Assembly (NCBI GenBank): GCA_027317185.1
Contig: DAHVFB010000019.1
Span: 1 to 39,982, forward strand
DNA from: Deltaproteobacteria bacterium
Lineage (GTDB): Bacteria > Desulfobacterota > Binatia > Binatales > Binataceae
Direction of reading: 5' to 3'
DNA length: 39,982 nucleotides
The notes below the pieces were generated by a model. That model saw only the letters and a program-made list of their open reading frames with translations. It did no database searches and was not told where the DNA came from. The position numbers were made by a program, and so were the translations under genes. This document shows positions 23,622-33,176 of the stretch, piece by piece (the stretch's first letter is position 1; every line of letters begins with the position of its first letter).

Positions 23622-24332
23622 GTGAGGGAGATTCCAACTACAGCATCGTGGCCGATGCTGATCATGGTTGTAGCTGCGGTCGGGCTGGGCGTTGCGCGCA
23701 ATGCCCCGGCGCAGCCGCCGCCGCGGCAAGCCCTCAATCGAACGGAAAGCCGCGCGCTTTTATTAGCTGCGGCGCGTCTGTACGGTCTCGATCCTAGCCT
23801 GCTGGCCGCGATTGCCATGGTGGAATCGGGCGGGAATCCGGATGCGGTTTCATCCAAGGGCGCGCAGGGTCTGATGCAACTAATGCCGCAGACGGCCCGC
23901 CGTTTCGACGTCGAGAACCCCTTCGATCCGGTCGACAACGTGCTCGGCGCGGTGCGCTTCCTCGACTTCCTCAGACGATGGCAGTCCACGCAGCCTGAAC
24001 TCCATGGCGATTTGGCCGAGTTGCTGGCGGCATACAATGCCGGCGAAGGTGCGGTGGCCAAATATCATGGCGTACCGCCTTACCGGGAAACGCAGGAGTA
24101 CGTGCGGCGCGTGATGATCGCTTATCTGTTGAATGGCTCTCATCCATCGGAATCGCCGGCGCCGCCAACTGACGGCGCCGCAACGGCAAGCAGGTTCGCG
24201 CTCCCGCCCGCGGCCGACCGGCACGAGGCTGGGGGCAATCCGCTGGACCAGATGGCGCAAATTCGCCGCGACCGAAGTATGGAAGTAAAGCGGATGATGG
24301 CGCAGGGATGGATCCAGCCTGATGAGCATTGA
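23622..24332 (+). CDS. Periplasmic lytic transglycosylase (SLT family)
   Basis: A 236-residue peptidoglycan lytic transglycosylase. After a hydrophobic N-terminus (MLIMVVAAVGLGVARNAPAQ, a probable signal) comes the SLT fold: ALLLAAARLYGLDPSLLAAIAMVESGG with the catalytic Glu at residue 68, AQGLMQLMPQTA, and YNAGEGAV followed by PPYRETQEYV. It cleaves glycan strands to give anhydromuropeptides. GTG 23622 is preferred, with GGGACGAG upstream; ATG 23655 is the alternative. It lies between the SLBB exporter and Wzi genes, so it may open the wall for the polysaccharide export machine. Its end overlaps the next gene by 11 bases. Confidence 0.88.
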   Translation: MREIPTTASWPMLIMVVAAVGLGVARNAPAQPPPRQALNRTESRALLLAAARLYGLDPSLLAAIAMVESGGNPDAVSSKGAQGLMQLMPQTARRFDVENPFDPVDNVLGAVRFLDFLRRWQSTQPELHGDLAELLAAYNAGEGAVAKYHGVPPYRETQEYVRRVMIAYLLNGSHPSESPAPPTDGAATASRFALPPAADRHEAGGNPLDQMAQIRRDRSMEVKRMMAQGWIQPDEH

Positions 24333-26019
24333 GAGGGCGGTCAGGTCCAGCCGCCTGCGAACTTTCGCCGCGATCGTGGTGTTCACAGTTTTGGGGCTTA
24401 CCGGCGCAATCGCGCGCGCGTCAACCTACGTGGTCTTCATCCCGTTGGATGATCCGATCTACAACGAACTCGACACACTCAATGGACTGGGGCTGCTTGA
24501 TTCTTATCAGGATGAAATCAAACCGATCAGCCGCGTCGAAGCTGCGCGATTGACGATCGAGGCCGGCCGGAATTACCACAGCATCGTCGAGGGCGCGCAA
24601 GGAGGCGGGAACGACGATCTTGCCAAGCCGCTGTTACGATCGCTGCGGCAGCAACTGCACGAGGAGGTTGGATGGCTGGAGCATCATCAAGAGGACAACC
24701 TGCCTAATTTGTTGCAGCCTGTTCAGCGCGCCGAACTGCAGTACGTCTACTCGGACGGCAAAGCACGGCAGGATCATGTCCGGCCGACAAGTGGCATAAA
24801 CTTCGACGAGGCGACCCCGCTGTTGCCAAACAATGACGCGCTGCCAACTTCGACGGGCAGCAATGAAGTGGCGCGGATCTCGAGTTGGGCCGGGTTCGGC
24901 AGTTTTTTTACGCTCACTGGCGAGGGCGCGGCGGCGGGACCTTTTACGCACGGCGTCGAGGGGCCTCGCGGTGCGGATGTCAGCCGCTTCCAGCCGCTCG
25001 ACGCGGAGGCGGTGGTGAGCCTCGGTAACGTGGCGATTTCCTTTGGTCAGGAAGAGATGTGGTGGGGGGTTGGCCATTTCGCTCCGCTTTCTCAGGGCGA
25101 TAACGCGCCGCCCTTTCAGGCGCTACGGGTGCAGGGTATCCATCCGACCCATCTGCCATTCTTTCTTAAGTATCTGGGACTGTTTCGATGGCAGGTGTTT
25201 TTCGGGCAGCTCGACGACGACCGCACCTTCGCGCACCCATGGATCGACGGTCAGAACTTTGCGTTCAAGCCATTGCCGAATTTTGAATTCGGTTTTACTC
25301 ACGCAATCCAGTTTGGCGGAGTCGGCAACGATCGTTACAGCTACCTTGGTTTTCTCGGCCGCGCGACCGGCTTCTCCACTGGAAGTCCGTTGCAGGGAAA
25401 CACCAACTCGCGCGCCGGTGTTTACCTGAAGGACTACATGCCGAAGTTCAGGAACTCGCAGTTCTATTTCGAGCTGCTGGGCGAAGACAACCTGACCAAA
25501 GAGGTGCCGTTTGTGGGGCGCTTCCTGCCGTTCCTCGCGACGTCGTTCCAGGGCGGATGGTATCTGCCCCGGCTCACGCGTGATGGGTTGACGGATCTGC
25601 GCATCGAGTGGGCGATTCTCGAGCCCAACTACTCGCAACATTCCGATTCGATGTACTGGACGTATGATGACCGCCTGATGGCGGATCCGATGGGACCGAA
25701 CGCTTCGGAAGTCGATGTGCAATTCGGCCGTTGGTTCATGAAGAAATGCAAAACCGACCTGGATATCTTCTACACCGAACGGGCCCAGATCGTGCACGCG
25801 GCAGGCGGTCGGTATAAGGAACACAGCGTCGGCGCGGCGCTCGATCTGTGGACTGTTCCGGGGCCGCTGCCGGGGAGCCACGGTATGTTGGTCGATATGC
25901 GGGCGCGCAACGCTTACGAGTACGTGCAGGATATTAACTTTACGCCTTCCGGATCGTTCAGGACGTTGTTTATGCTTTCGTTTGGTATCACGCCAAGCTG
26001 GGACAGTATCAAATGGTAA
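24322..26019 (+). CDS. wzi: Capsule assembly Wzi family outer-membrane protein
   Basis: A 565-residue protein matching the Wzi capsule-assembly family (outer-membrane beta-barrel, about 450-550 residues). A signal sequence (residues 1-33, TFAAIVVFTVLGLTGAIARAS) is followed by the periplasmic helical part (PLDDPIYNELDTLNGLGLLDSY, ISRVEAARL) and then a beta-rich barrel (ISFGQEEMWWGVGHFAPL, FFLKYLGLFRWQVFFGQLDDDR, FEFGFTHAIQFGG). Wzi anchors capsular polysaccharide at the cell surface. It overlaps the lytic transglycosylase gene. The protein ends on an aromatic strand, as outer-membrane barrels usually do. Confidence 0.85.
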   Translation: MSIERAVRSSRLRTFAAIVVFTVLGLTGAIARASTYVVFIPLDDPIYNELDTLNGLGLLDSYQDEIKPISRVEAARLTIEAGRNYHSIVEGAQGGGNDDLAKPLLRSLRQQLHEEVGWLEHHQEDNLPNLLQPVQRAELQYVYSDGKARQDHVRPTSGINFDEATPLLPNNDALPTSTGSNEVARISSWAGFGSFFTLTGEGAAAGPFTHGVEGPRGADVSRFQPLDAEAVVSLGNVAISFGQEEMWWGVGHFAPLSQGDNAPPFQALRVQGIHPTHLPFFLKYLGLFRWQVFFGQLDDDRTFAHPWIDGQNFAFKPLPNFEFGFTHAIQFGGVGNDRYSYLGFLGRATGFSTGSPLQGNTNSRAGVYLKDYMPKFRNSQFYFELLGEDNLTKEVPFVGRFLPFLATSFQGGWYLPRLTRDGLTDLRIEWAILEPNYSQHSDSMYWTYDDRLMADPMGPNASEVDVQFGRWFMKKCKTDLDIFYTERAQIVHAAGGRYKEHSVGAALDLWTVPGPLPGSHGMLVDMRARNAYEYVQDINFTPSGSFRTLFMLSFGITPSWDSIKW

Positions 26020-26056
26020 AAAATTGCGGCCTGCGTAACATCGAAGAGCCACACTT

Positions 26057-27094
26057 ATGGACATAAATGATCGATCTCGTCGGCTGCCGGATCAAAATGG
26101 TTTGGCGGACGGACTCCGCGTGGACGGCATGCCCCATTCCGGGCCTCATCCGCATCTTACGATCGAGCTGATTAAGTATTGGCGGCTGCTGCGGCGCTAT
26201 TGGTGGTTGATCGCCGGAGTCACGCTGGCTGCCATGGTCCTGATTACGCTTGTCAACCTGTATCTAGTGACGCCGCTTTATCAGGCGCAGGCAGTCATCA
26301 CTCCGGTGCCACCCGATCAGGACATAAGCCAAATCAGCGGGATGGGTGGGATGTTCGATTCCGGCGGCGGCGGCCTCGCCTCGATGCTGATGGGCACCAG
26401 CGATAATGACCTGGTCTCCGAACGCGATATCGCGATTCTCAACAGCTTTGATTTCACCAACAGTCTGGCCCAGCGCTATGGGGCGGCCAAGCTGATGGAT
26501 CCGGCCGACGCTCATCAACTGCCCGGTATGTCCCGCTGGAAAATTTACCAGACCATCAATGGCGGTCTCGATACCGAGTACGATTACAAGACCGGCAATC
26601 TGATGTTGTCTTACGTGCTCCCGAACCGGGAACAGGCCAGGCAGGTGCTGGGGTATTATCTCGAGGCGCTGCGCGAAAGGCTGCGCAGCCAGGAAGTTCA
26701 GGCTGCCGCTGCCGCCGCCGATTCGTTGAAGGATGAAATCGCTCATACCCCGGATTCGCTGCTGCAAGCGCAACTCTATGAATTGTTGGCGCGACAGATT
26801 CAGCGGGAAAAGCTGGCGCAGGTACAGGCCGACTTCGCCTTCAAGCTCATCGAGCCGCCGATGACGCCGGACGCGCGTTTTTCCCCGCACTTTACCCGTT
26901 CGGCGGCCTTCGCCGGGTTCGTCGCGCTATTCCTGCTATGCGCCGGGATCATCGTGCGCGAATGGCTCGCTCATGCCCATGCCCATCTAAACGCGCAAAC
27001 CAGGCTGCCGTTGCGACTAGGCGATTCGGTCTCCCGAGAACAGTCCGCGCCAACGGAAGCTGAGCGATTCGTTTTCCCGCATAAGGCCGGATAG
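26057..27094 (+). CDS. Chain-length determinant protein (Wzz family), no kinase domain
   Basis: A 345-residue inner-membrane polysaccharide co-polymerase. The Wzz domain begins with YWRLLRRYWWLIAGVTLAAM and a first transmembrane segment ending near LYLVTPLYQAQAVITPV. A long periplasmic helical part follows (EALRERLRSQEVQAAAAAADS and LLARQIQREKLAQVQADFAF). The PPMTPDARFSPH motif precedes the second membrane segment (AGFVALFLLCAGIIV). A short cytoplasmic tail follows with no Walker motifs and no Tyr cluster, so it resembles O-antigen Wzz rather than Wzc. It sets polymer length together with the polymerase encoded next. No separate tyrosine kinase is seen in the window. Confidence 0.88.
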   Translation: MDINDRSRRLPDQNGLADGLRVDGMPHSGPHPHLTIELIKYWRLLRRYWWLIAGVTLAAMVLITLVNLYLVTPLYQAQAVITPVPPDQDISQISGMGGMFDSGGGGLASMLMGTSDNDLVSERDIAILNSFDFTNSLAQRYGAAKLMDPADAHQLPGMSRWKIYQTINGGLDTEYDYKTGNLMLSYVLPNREQARQVLGYYLEALRERLRSQEVQAAAAAADSLKDEIAHTPDSLLQAQLYELLARQIQREKLAQVQADFAFKLIEPPMTPDARFSPHFTRSAAFAGFVALFLLCAGIIVREWLAHAHAHLNAQTRLPLRLGDSVSREQSAPTEAERFVFPHKAG

Positions 27095-27140
27095 CAATCC
27101 ACCATCCGGCGAAATTCCCAGAACGAAATTTTTTAGATCG

Positions 27141-28490
27141 ATGAGCCGCACCATCTATGCCTCCGCGCTGATCCTGCTCTGCGCCATCCCGGTCATCCGA
27201 TTCGCCGTGCGCCGCGAAGGCGCGTTCCTGGCATTGTTCTCGATTGATTTCGTTGCTTACTATGGGATTCCGCCCTTAACGCTCCGAACGGTTACCAATG
27301 CCGGCAAGGTGCTTCCCGATCCGCTGGTTTGCCACGGAATCGCGATGGCTGGCCTGTATTTCATATGCGTCTGTATTGGCTATTCGATCGTTCCACGCGA
27401 AACTCGCCTCATCCCACGGATGCGCATGGCGTGGACCAACCCGGGCGTTATTCGCCTGGCCGCGCTGACGATGTGCGCAATAGGTCTGGCTGCATATGCA
27501 ATTCTCACGCGGACTGCGACACATGAGCAATTGGGCCAGTCGGCGGTACTGACCGGGGAATTGAGTTTATATGGTATCGCCATCCTGTTTACGCTCCAGC
27601 TCAGTCATCGTCTGGAACGGACATATATAGCCGCTCTATGGGGTTTCTTGATTCCAGCGCGGATGCTGCTCGGCCTCAGCAGCGGCAGTGCGGCGCAAGG
27701 ACTGGGAATCGGCCTGTTGCTGCTCACAATCTATTCGGAATTAAAAGGCCGGATGTGGTGGAGTGCGGTGATCGTGGGCTTGCTCGCCTTCATGATCGTG
27801 CGGCCTGCGATGTCTGGCTACCGCGCCATGACCTGGAGCGGCGGGCCGCTGGCCAGCGCCTCGCGCCTGGAGAAAGGCCGGGCCTTTGTCACGGTGATGG
27901 GCAATACGCTTTCCGGCCGCGCCGGAAGATCCGATCAACTCAAAGAGATGGCGCTCAATCGTTTGTGCGATCTCTGTGTGCTGAGCGATGTCATCCACGA
28001 AACGCCTAAACTCATTCCTTATTGGGATGGGGCGACTTATTACCCGCTGCTGGTCAAGCCGATTCCACGATTCGTATGGGCAGGCAAACCCAAAGAGGAT
28101 ACCGGCCAGACCTTTGGGCATCGCTATGGATTTCTTGATCGATCCGATCGCCTCACTGCGTATAATCTGTCGCAGCCGGTCGAGGCTTATGTGAATTTTG
28201 GAGTGCCGGGGATTGTGATCGTCGCGCTAATCTTCGGCTTGATCTACCGCTTCGTGGAGCTGATGTTTTTCCATCGCGAAAGCGGGATCGGTGCGATAGC
28301 GGTGGGCGGCGTACTGTTGTCCGAGCTGCTGGGAATTGACGACGCCGCCTCTGGCCAATTGGGCGGACTGATGGCCTCGATTCCCGTCATTTGGCTGATC
28401 TGTCTGATCATCGATGGGGCGGAAATTTTATCCGCCGCCACCTCGGTGTCGAGTTTGCGACCCAGACAGGCGAAGGCCATCGCTCCCTGA
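27141..28490 (+). CDS. Wzy-like oligosaccharide repeat-unit polymerase
   Basis: A 449-residue multi-pass membrane protein with about ten or more hydrophobic segments (for example IYASALILLCAIPVI, MAGLYFICVCIGYSIV, LAALTMCAIGLAAYAIL). A large polar loop in the second half carries YYPLLVKPIPRFVWAGKPKED and FGHRYGFLDRSD, like the periplasmic loop of Wzy-type and oligosaccharide-repeat polymerases. These enzymes join lipid-linked repeat units in the periplasm. The position between Wzz and the flippase gene supports the call; sequence conservation in this family is always weak. Confidence 0.75.
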   Translation: MSRTIYASALILLCAIPVIRFAVRREGAFLALFSIDFVAYYGIPPLTLRTVTNAGKVLPDPLVCHGIAMAGLYFICVCIGYSIVPRETRLIPRMRMAWTNPGVIRLAALTMCAIGLAAYAILTRTATHEQLGQSAVLTGELSLYGIAILFTLQLSHRLERTYIAALWGFLIPARMLLGLSSGSAAQGLGIGLLLLTIYSELKGRMWWSAVIVGLLAFMIVRPAMSGYRAMTWSGGPLASASRLEKGRAFVTVMGNTLSGRAGRSDQLKEMALNRLCDLCVLSDVIHETPKLIPYWDGATYYPLLVKPIPRFVWAGKPKEDTGQTFGHRYGFLDRSDRLTAYNLSQPVEAYVNFGVPGIVIVALIFGLIYRFVELMFFHRESGIGAIAVGGVLLSELLGIDDAASGQLGGLMASIPVIWLICLIIDGAEILSAATSVSSLRPRQAKAIAP

Positions 28491-28540
28491 TCATGTTGGC
28501 GAACCTCGCGTAAGAGAGCGATCGACGCGGATGGAGGCGT

Positions 28541-29356
28541 ATGGTGCTTGACCGGCTGATCAAAATCGCGACCACGCCGGTCTCATTACGCGCGAAAATA
28601 ATGCGCCGCGTAATGAGCTCCCTTGCGCTCGGTTCCTACGTAACGCGCCTGCATGCATGCGCCGTCAATCGCCCATGGTATGGATGGTGCCTTTATTACG
28701 CCGCGTTGGAGGCCAAAGCGCTCGGTCATCGCGCAATGACTGCGATTGAAATGGGGGTGGCCGGAGGCAATGGGCTACTTTGTCTATGTGACCATCGCGA
28801 CGAGATAGAGAAAGCTGTAGGTATCCAAATTCATATTATAGGCATTGACACTGGTTGCGGGTTGCCACGCAGCAACGATGCTCGTGATCTACTATATTGC
28901 TGGCCGGCCGGTTCGTTCGAGATGGACCAATCGAAGTTGCGCCAGAGAATCGGAACCCGAGCTGACCTGATAATTGGCGACGCGAAGGAAAACCTCGCCG
29001 CGCTGAACTTCGATGGCCGCCCGCTGGGTGCTGTAATGTTCGACCTTGACTATTATACCTCGACTCGCGATGCACTCCCGGTGCTGACCGGGAACCATAC
29101 GCTGCCGCGGATGTGGTGTTATTTGGATGACATAGATGGGTACCCGGAGAACTGCTACGTGGATGCGATCGGGGTGCGTGCGGCGGTTTCGGACTTCAAT
29201 CGGCAGTCGAGCGATAATCAAGTGTCGCGGGTTTATTGCTTCCAGGGGTTAGCGCCGGAGGAGTGGCACGCCAGGATTTATGCTTGTCATCGGCTGGCTC
29301 ATCCCGACTACAACAGGTGTCCAGAACGTGGAAAGCATCAACTGCCATTGGAGTGA
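28541..29356 (+). CDS. SAM-dependent methyltransferase-like protein in the polysaccharide locus
   Basis: A 271-residue protein with a class I methyltransferase-like core: AIEMGVAGGNGLL resembles motif I, IHIIGIDTGCGLP the acidic end of the second strand, DLIIGDAKENLAAL and GAVMFDLDYYTSTRDALPVL the later strands, and MWCYLDDIDGYPEN a metal or substrate site as in TylF-like enzymes. It probably methylates a sugar of the repeat unit; the substrate is unknown. GGAGG lies only 3 bases before ATG 28541, so GTG 28544 may be the true start. Base composition near the 3' half is lower in GC than the neighbours. Confidence 0.65.
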   Translation: MVLDRLIKIATTPVSLRAKIMRRVMSSLALGSYVTRLHACAVNRPWYGWCLYYAALEAKALGHRAMTAIEMGVAGGNGLLCLCDHRDEIEKAVGIQIHIIGIDTGCGLPRSNDARDLLYCWPAGSFEMDQSKLRQRIGTRADLIIGDAKENLAALNFDGRPLGAVMFDLDYYTSTRDALPVLTGNHTLPRMWCYLDDIDGYPENCYVDAIGVRAAVSDFNRQSSDNQVSRVYCFQGLAPEEWHARIYACHRLAHPDYNRCPERGKHQLPLE

Positions 29357-29399
29357 ACACTTGCGTTGCGACTCGTGCGGCGCCAAGCGAAACAATCCG

Positions 29400-30593
29400 A
29401 TGAGCATGGCTAGGCTAAGATTTCGCGCAAAACTTGCGCTTGCGATTTTGGCAAGCGCAAATCTCTGTCTGCGCCTCGTCGCACTGGCTTTGTGCCCGCA
29501 GCGCAGGCCGCTTTCGGCGCGTCGCGTATGTATTTATCGAATCGGGAATGTTGGCGACATGGTTTGCGCAATTCCCGCGATCCATTCGATTCGCCGCGCA
29601 TACCCTGATGCGCATTTGGTGCTGCTGACCTCGCCCGGAAAACGCGGCGCCGCCTGGGCCGGCGACCTGGTTCAGGCGCTCGATATAGTGGATGAGATTT
29701 CGCTCTATCACGCAGAGAATGTTGCTGGATGGCGCAATCGGCTGCGCTGGATTCGCGAACTGCGTGCCCGCCGCTTCGAGGTCTGGATCGAGCTGCCGCC
29801 GGTCATGGCGCAGTTCTCATACCTGATCAGAAATCTGCTGACCGCGCGGATTGCCGGAGCACGATGGGCGCGCGGCTGGCGAATGGACACGATTGGTATC
29901 GCGCGTCAGGCGCAGTCGGAAGCGATCGCTTTTCCCGACGAGGTCGATCGGCTGCTCAATCTACTAGGTGAAATCGGAATTCCGGGAGACGATTCGATTT
30001 TCCCGCTGGCATTGCCCGATAGGTATCAAAGCAAGGCGCAGGAGCTGCTGGCCGGCATTTCGGATCGCCAGCTAATCGCGATCGCGCCCGGTGCGAAACG
30101 GCCGACCAATCGATGGCCGGTCGAACGGTTCACCGCGGTGGCGCGGCAACTCGCCGCGCAAGGTTTTGGGATCGCCGTGATAGGCGGCGCAGGCGAGCGC
30201 GATCTATGCGCGGAGATCGCAGTTGCGGCCGGCGATCATGCCATCAATCTGGCCGGACAATGCTCGCTTGCTGAGTCCTGTGCTGTGCTGCGGGCATGTG
30301 TCCTATTGGTTTGCAACGATTCGGGCGTACAGCATATGGCAGCCGCCGTGAGCACGTGCTGTCTTTCGCTGTTTGCCGCGCGGGATTTCGGTTTGCGATG
30401 GCGTCCGCATGGACCGAATCATGCGGCAATCCGGAAATCGGTGCCGTGTCACACCTGCTTGCTTGAGCTCTGCCCTTACGACAACCGCTGCCTCAAGCTG
30501 ATCGAAGTGGACGAGGTTATTCAGGCCACCTATGAGATGCTCAAAACGACTGCCGATGAGCCGGGCCCGGCTGCCCGCCTGGAATTCGCGTGA
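29400..30593 (+). CDS. Glycosyltransferase family 9 (heptosyltransferase-like)
   Basis: A 397-residue GT-B enzyme of family GT9. The N-terminal domain begins VCIYRIGNVGDMVCAIPAI, with the catalytic Asp in GNVGD at residues 50-54. The C-terminal nucleotide-sugar domain has IAIAPGAKRPTNRWP, IAVIGGAGERDLC and CNDSGVQHMAAA, the standard GT9 features. A Cys-rich end (PCHTCLLELCPYDNRC) is common in part of this family. The hydrophobic ALAILASANLCLRLVALAL near the N-terminus could hold it at the membrane. ATG 29400 is chosen: the frame is open further upstream but overlaps the previous gene. Confidence 0.88.
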   Translation: MSMARLRFRAKLALAILASANLCLRLVALALCPQRRPLSARRVCIYRIGNVGDMVCAIPAIHSIRRAYPDAHLVLLTSPGKRGAAWAGDLVQALDIVDEISLYHAENVAGWRNRLRWIRELRARRFEVWIELPPVMAQFSYLIRNLLTARIAGARWARGWRMDTIGIARQAQSEAIAFPDEVDRLLNLLGEIGIPGDDSIFPLALPDRYQSKAQELLAGISDRQLIAIAPGAKRPTNRWPVERFTAVARQLAAQGFGIAVIGGAGERDLCAEIAVAAGDHAINLAGQCSLAESCAVLRACVLLVCNDSGVQHMAAAVSTCCLSLFAARDFGLRWRPHGPNHAAIRKSVPCHTCLLELCPYDNRCLKLIEVDEVIQATYEMLKTTADEPGPAARLEFA

Positions 30594-32095
30594 GCATCTC
30601 GGTCAGGCGGAATATCGCCTGGAGCTATGCCACCTGGGCAACGGCGGCGATCGCGCCGTTAATCCTGGTGCCGCTTTACGTGCGCTTCCTGGGCAAGGAT
30701 TTGTATGGCCAGTGGCTGGTGATCAGCAGTTCGCTTGCCGTGATTGCCCTGGCCGGGCTGGGCATCGCGCAAACGGTCTGCAACCGTGTCGCCGAGGCGG
30801 TGGCGTGCAAGCGGACTGACGAATTGGGCCAATTGGTATCGACGGCCTTTTTCGCCTACGTCGCGATTGCGGCCGGGTTGTTGACCGCGGCGGTGATTTT
30901 CAGTCCGCGAATCGCAGCGCGGCTGACAATCCAGCGCCCGTCGGTGGTCGCGGCCTTTCTCATCTTCAGCGGTCTGTCGCTGGTCACCATGGCGCCACGG
31001 ATTTATGAGGGCGTGCTGGATGGTTACCAGCGTGTGGACTGGCGCCAGCGTATCGCGACGGTTTCCAGCCTGGTCCGGATTGCCGCGATCGCAATCGCCG
31101 TGCTCTGTGGTTTCAAATTGATCGCAGTGGCGCTGGTCTCTGGCGCGGAGTTGCTGATACGCGGAGCGGTGGCGTGGTTTCTGACCGCGCGGCTGAATCG
31201 TGATCTGAATCCGCGATTGACGCAGGTTTCCGGCCGGATTTTCAAAGAACTAATCAAGCCAAGCCTCGGTTTCTTCAGCCTGAGGCTGGGCGGCACTCTA
31301 ATCGTGAGTGTCGACAACCTGGTGATCGGCTACGCGCTCGGCGGCCAATACGTAACGATCTATGCGGTGCCGTACCGGTTGACGAGCATGGTGATTTCAC
31401 TCTTTCATACCGCGCTTGGCGCGGTCACGCCTACTGTAACCGCGCATCACGCACTGGATCGCGGCGATCGGATCGCCAGGGGTCTCGTGTTCGCGACGCG
31501 GTCCGCGGTGATGTACTCCACTGTCGCCGTGATTACGCTATGGCTTCTCGGCCCGGCGTTTTTACGGCTCTGGGCCGGGCCGGGCATTTTTCCCGGCAAT
31601 CTCACCTATGCGTTGGAACTGGCGATGATTCCGCTGTCCCTGCTGGTTTCAGTGCCCAGCACGATATTGGTGGCGAGTACGCGCCACTACACCCAGGCCT
31701 CGCTTACGATGGCCGAAGGTCTGCTTAATCTGTCGTTGTCGATATGGTGGGTACGCCATTGGGGACTGGCCGGGGTTATTGGCGGTACGATAGTGGCCTC
31801 GATCGTGACCACCTCCTGGTACGTGCCAATCGCGGCGATGAAAGTGGTCCGGCTGCAGAAGTGGGATATGGCGCGGGCGCTGGCGCCAGGTTTCGCGCTG
31901 ATGGCCGGCGCACTGACACTTACTGGTCTGCTGTGGCATGGCGGAGCGCCGGTCTCGATCGCGCGAGCTATCGCGGGTTCGGCCACGATGGCCGGCGGCT
32001 TCACACTGCTGTTCATGCTCTTCGGTTTCAGCGAAGAGGATCGCCGCTGGATGAGATCTCAAGTTTACCGTGCGGTGTGGCGCCAAGCTGCGTAA
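30590..32095 (+). CDS. Wzx-like polysaccharide flippase
   Basis: A 501-residue MATE/MOP-superfamily lipid-linked oligosaccharide flippase. It has about 12-14 hydrophobic segments, starting with NIAWSYATWATAAIAPLILVPLYVRFLGKD, a typical Wzx N-terminus. LGFFSLRLGGTLIVSVDNLVIGYALGG and YTQASLTMAEGLLNLSLSIWWVRHWGLAGV are family-like segments. It turns undecaprenyl-linked repeat units to the periplasmic face. GTG 30590 overlaps the stop of the GT9 gene by 4 bases (GTGA), so the two are coupled. Confidence 0.88.
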   Translation: MSISVRRNIAWSYATWATAAIAPLILVPLYVRFLGKDLYGQWLVISSSLAVIALAGLGIAQTVCNRVAEAVACKRTDELGQLVSTAFFAYVAIAAGLLTAAVIFSPRIAARLTIQRPSVVAAFLIFSGLSLVTMAPRIYEGVLDGYQRVDWRQRIATVSSLVRIAAIAIAVLCGFKLIAVALVSGAELLIRGAVAWFLTARLNRDLNPRLTQVSGRIFKELIKPSLGFFSLRLGGTLIVSVDNLVIGYALGGQYVTIYAVPYRLTSMVISLFHTALGAVTPTVTAHHALDRGDRIARGLVFATRSAVMYSTVAVITLWLLGPAFLRLWAGPGIFPGNLTYALELAMIPLSLLVSVPSTILVASTRHYTQASLTMAEGLLNLSLSIWWVRHWGLAGVIGGTIVASIVTTSWYVPIAAMKVVRLQKWDMARALAPGFALMAGALTLTGLLWHGGAPVSIARAIAGSATMAGGFTLLFMLFGFSEEDRRWMRSQVYRAVWRQAA

Positions 32096-32108
32096 TCGGA
32101 ATCTGCCA

Positions 32109-33176
32109 ATGCGGATACTTTATTTTGAAACCACCGCCTATTACCCATCGAGCGCGCATTTTCTTGAGGCTTTGCGCGAGTTGGGAGCGGAACGCGGGTG
32201 GAGCTTCGAGTTCGTCGATCAGTCCGCCTACATTCCCACCCACAGCTCCCTTGGACAGCGAATTGTAGCGCGGCTGTTGGGACGACCTTCGGGCTATCAC
32301 GCGCTGAACAAAGCACTGCTGGATCGCGCTCTCGAGTTTCATCCCAACCTCGTGCTGATTGGCAAAGGCCAGTTCATTTCTCCTGACACTCTTAAAGCGA
32401 TCCGCGAGGCCACCGGCGCGGTGCTGGTGAATTGGGCCACTGATGATCCCTTCAATCCATGCAACACATCGCCGAACCTGGTCAACTCCATACCACTTTA
32501 CGATCTTTATGTTTCCACCAAGTTGGCCGTGATTCCCGATTTGAAACGGGTGGGCGTGAATAACACGTATGTGCGGTTCGGCTATAAGCCCGAGGTGCAC
32601 TACCCCGAAACTCTGACGAGCGCCAGCGAGCAAGATCGCTTTGCCTGCGAGGTGGCTTTCATTGGCGGGGCCGACGCGGATCGAGTTCCTTATTTTGAAA
32701 AATTGTTGCGCGGAATTCCTGGGCTGAAGCTGGTGCTCTATGGCGGTTACTGGAATCGTTATCCGGCGTTGCGTCCCTATTGGCGTGGCGAGGTTTTCGG
32801 GCGCGAATACAGACTAGCCGTGGCGGGAGCAAAGATCGTCGTGAATCTGGTGCGACGCGGCAATCGCGACGATCATGTGATGCGCACCTTCGAGCTTCCG
32901 GCCTGCGGCGCGTTCGTACTGGCCGAGCGTAGCGTTACACATTGCGAGCTGTTCAAGGAGAATGTCGAGGCGGCTTTTTTCTCGTCGCCGGATGAGATGG
33001 TCGAGCGGATTCGTTATTACCTGCCCCGCGACGAGGAGCGGCGAAGCATCGCCGAAGCAGGGCGGCGGGAGATCCTGGCCGGTCATCACACCTACCGCGA
33101 CCGGCTGCTTCAAATTATTGAGTCCGCGCCGTCGGTGTTCGGGGCGGCGGGTGCAGTTCCAACCGAATGTCTGTGA
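32109..33176 (+). CDS. Glycosyltransferase, CgeB/GT1-like
   Basis: A 355-residue probable glycosyltransferase of the GT-B fold. It begins MRILYFETTAYYPSSAHFLEAL. The middle has NLVLIGKGQFISPDTL and VLVNWATDDPFNP (the CgeB-type D..D segment). The C-terminal domain has CEVAFIGGADADRVPYFEKLL, AGAKIVVNLVRRGNRDDHVM and the acidic loop FELPACGAFVLAERS, as in glycosyltransferase group-1-like (CgeB/spore maturation) proteins. ATG 32109 follows the flippase stop by 13 bases; the in-frame GTG/ATG choices upstream overlap it. The sugar is not known. Confidence 0.78.
   Translation: MRILYFETTAYYPSSAHFLEALRELGAERGWSFEFVDQSAYIPTHSSLGQRIVARLLGRPSGYHALNKALLDRALEFHPNLVLIGKGQFISPDTLKAIREATGAVLVNWATDDPFNPCNTSPNLVNSIPLYDLYVSTKLAVIPDLKRVGVNNTYVRFGYKPEVHYPETLTSASEQDRFACEVAFIGGADADRVPYFEKLLRGIPGLKLVLYGGYWNRYPALRPYWRGEVFGREYRLAVAGAKIVVNLVRRGNRDDHVMRTFELPACGAFVLAERSVTHCELFKENVEAAFFSSPDEMVERIRYYLPRDEERRSIAEAGRREILAGHHTYRDRLLQIIESAPSVFGAAGAVPTECL

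Noticed and set aside
21815-24061. A long open frame of 748 codons on the minus strand
   Set aside because: It lies opposite the SLBB exporter gene and lytic transglycosylase, is rich in His, Arg and Gln as antisense frames of GC-rich genes usually are, and has no recognisable domain.
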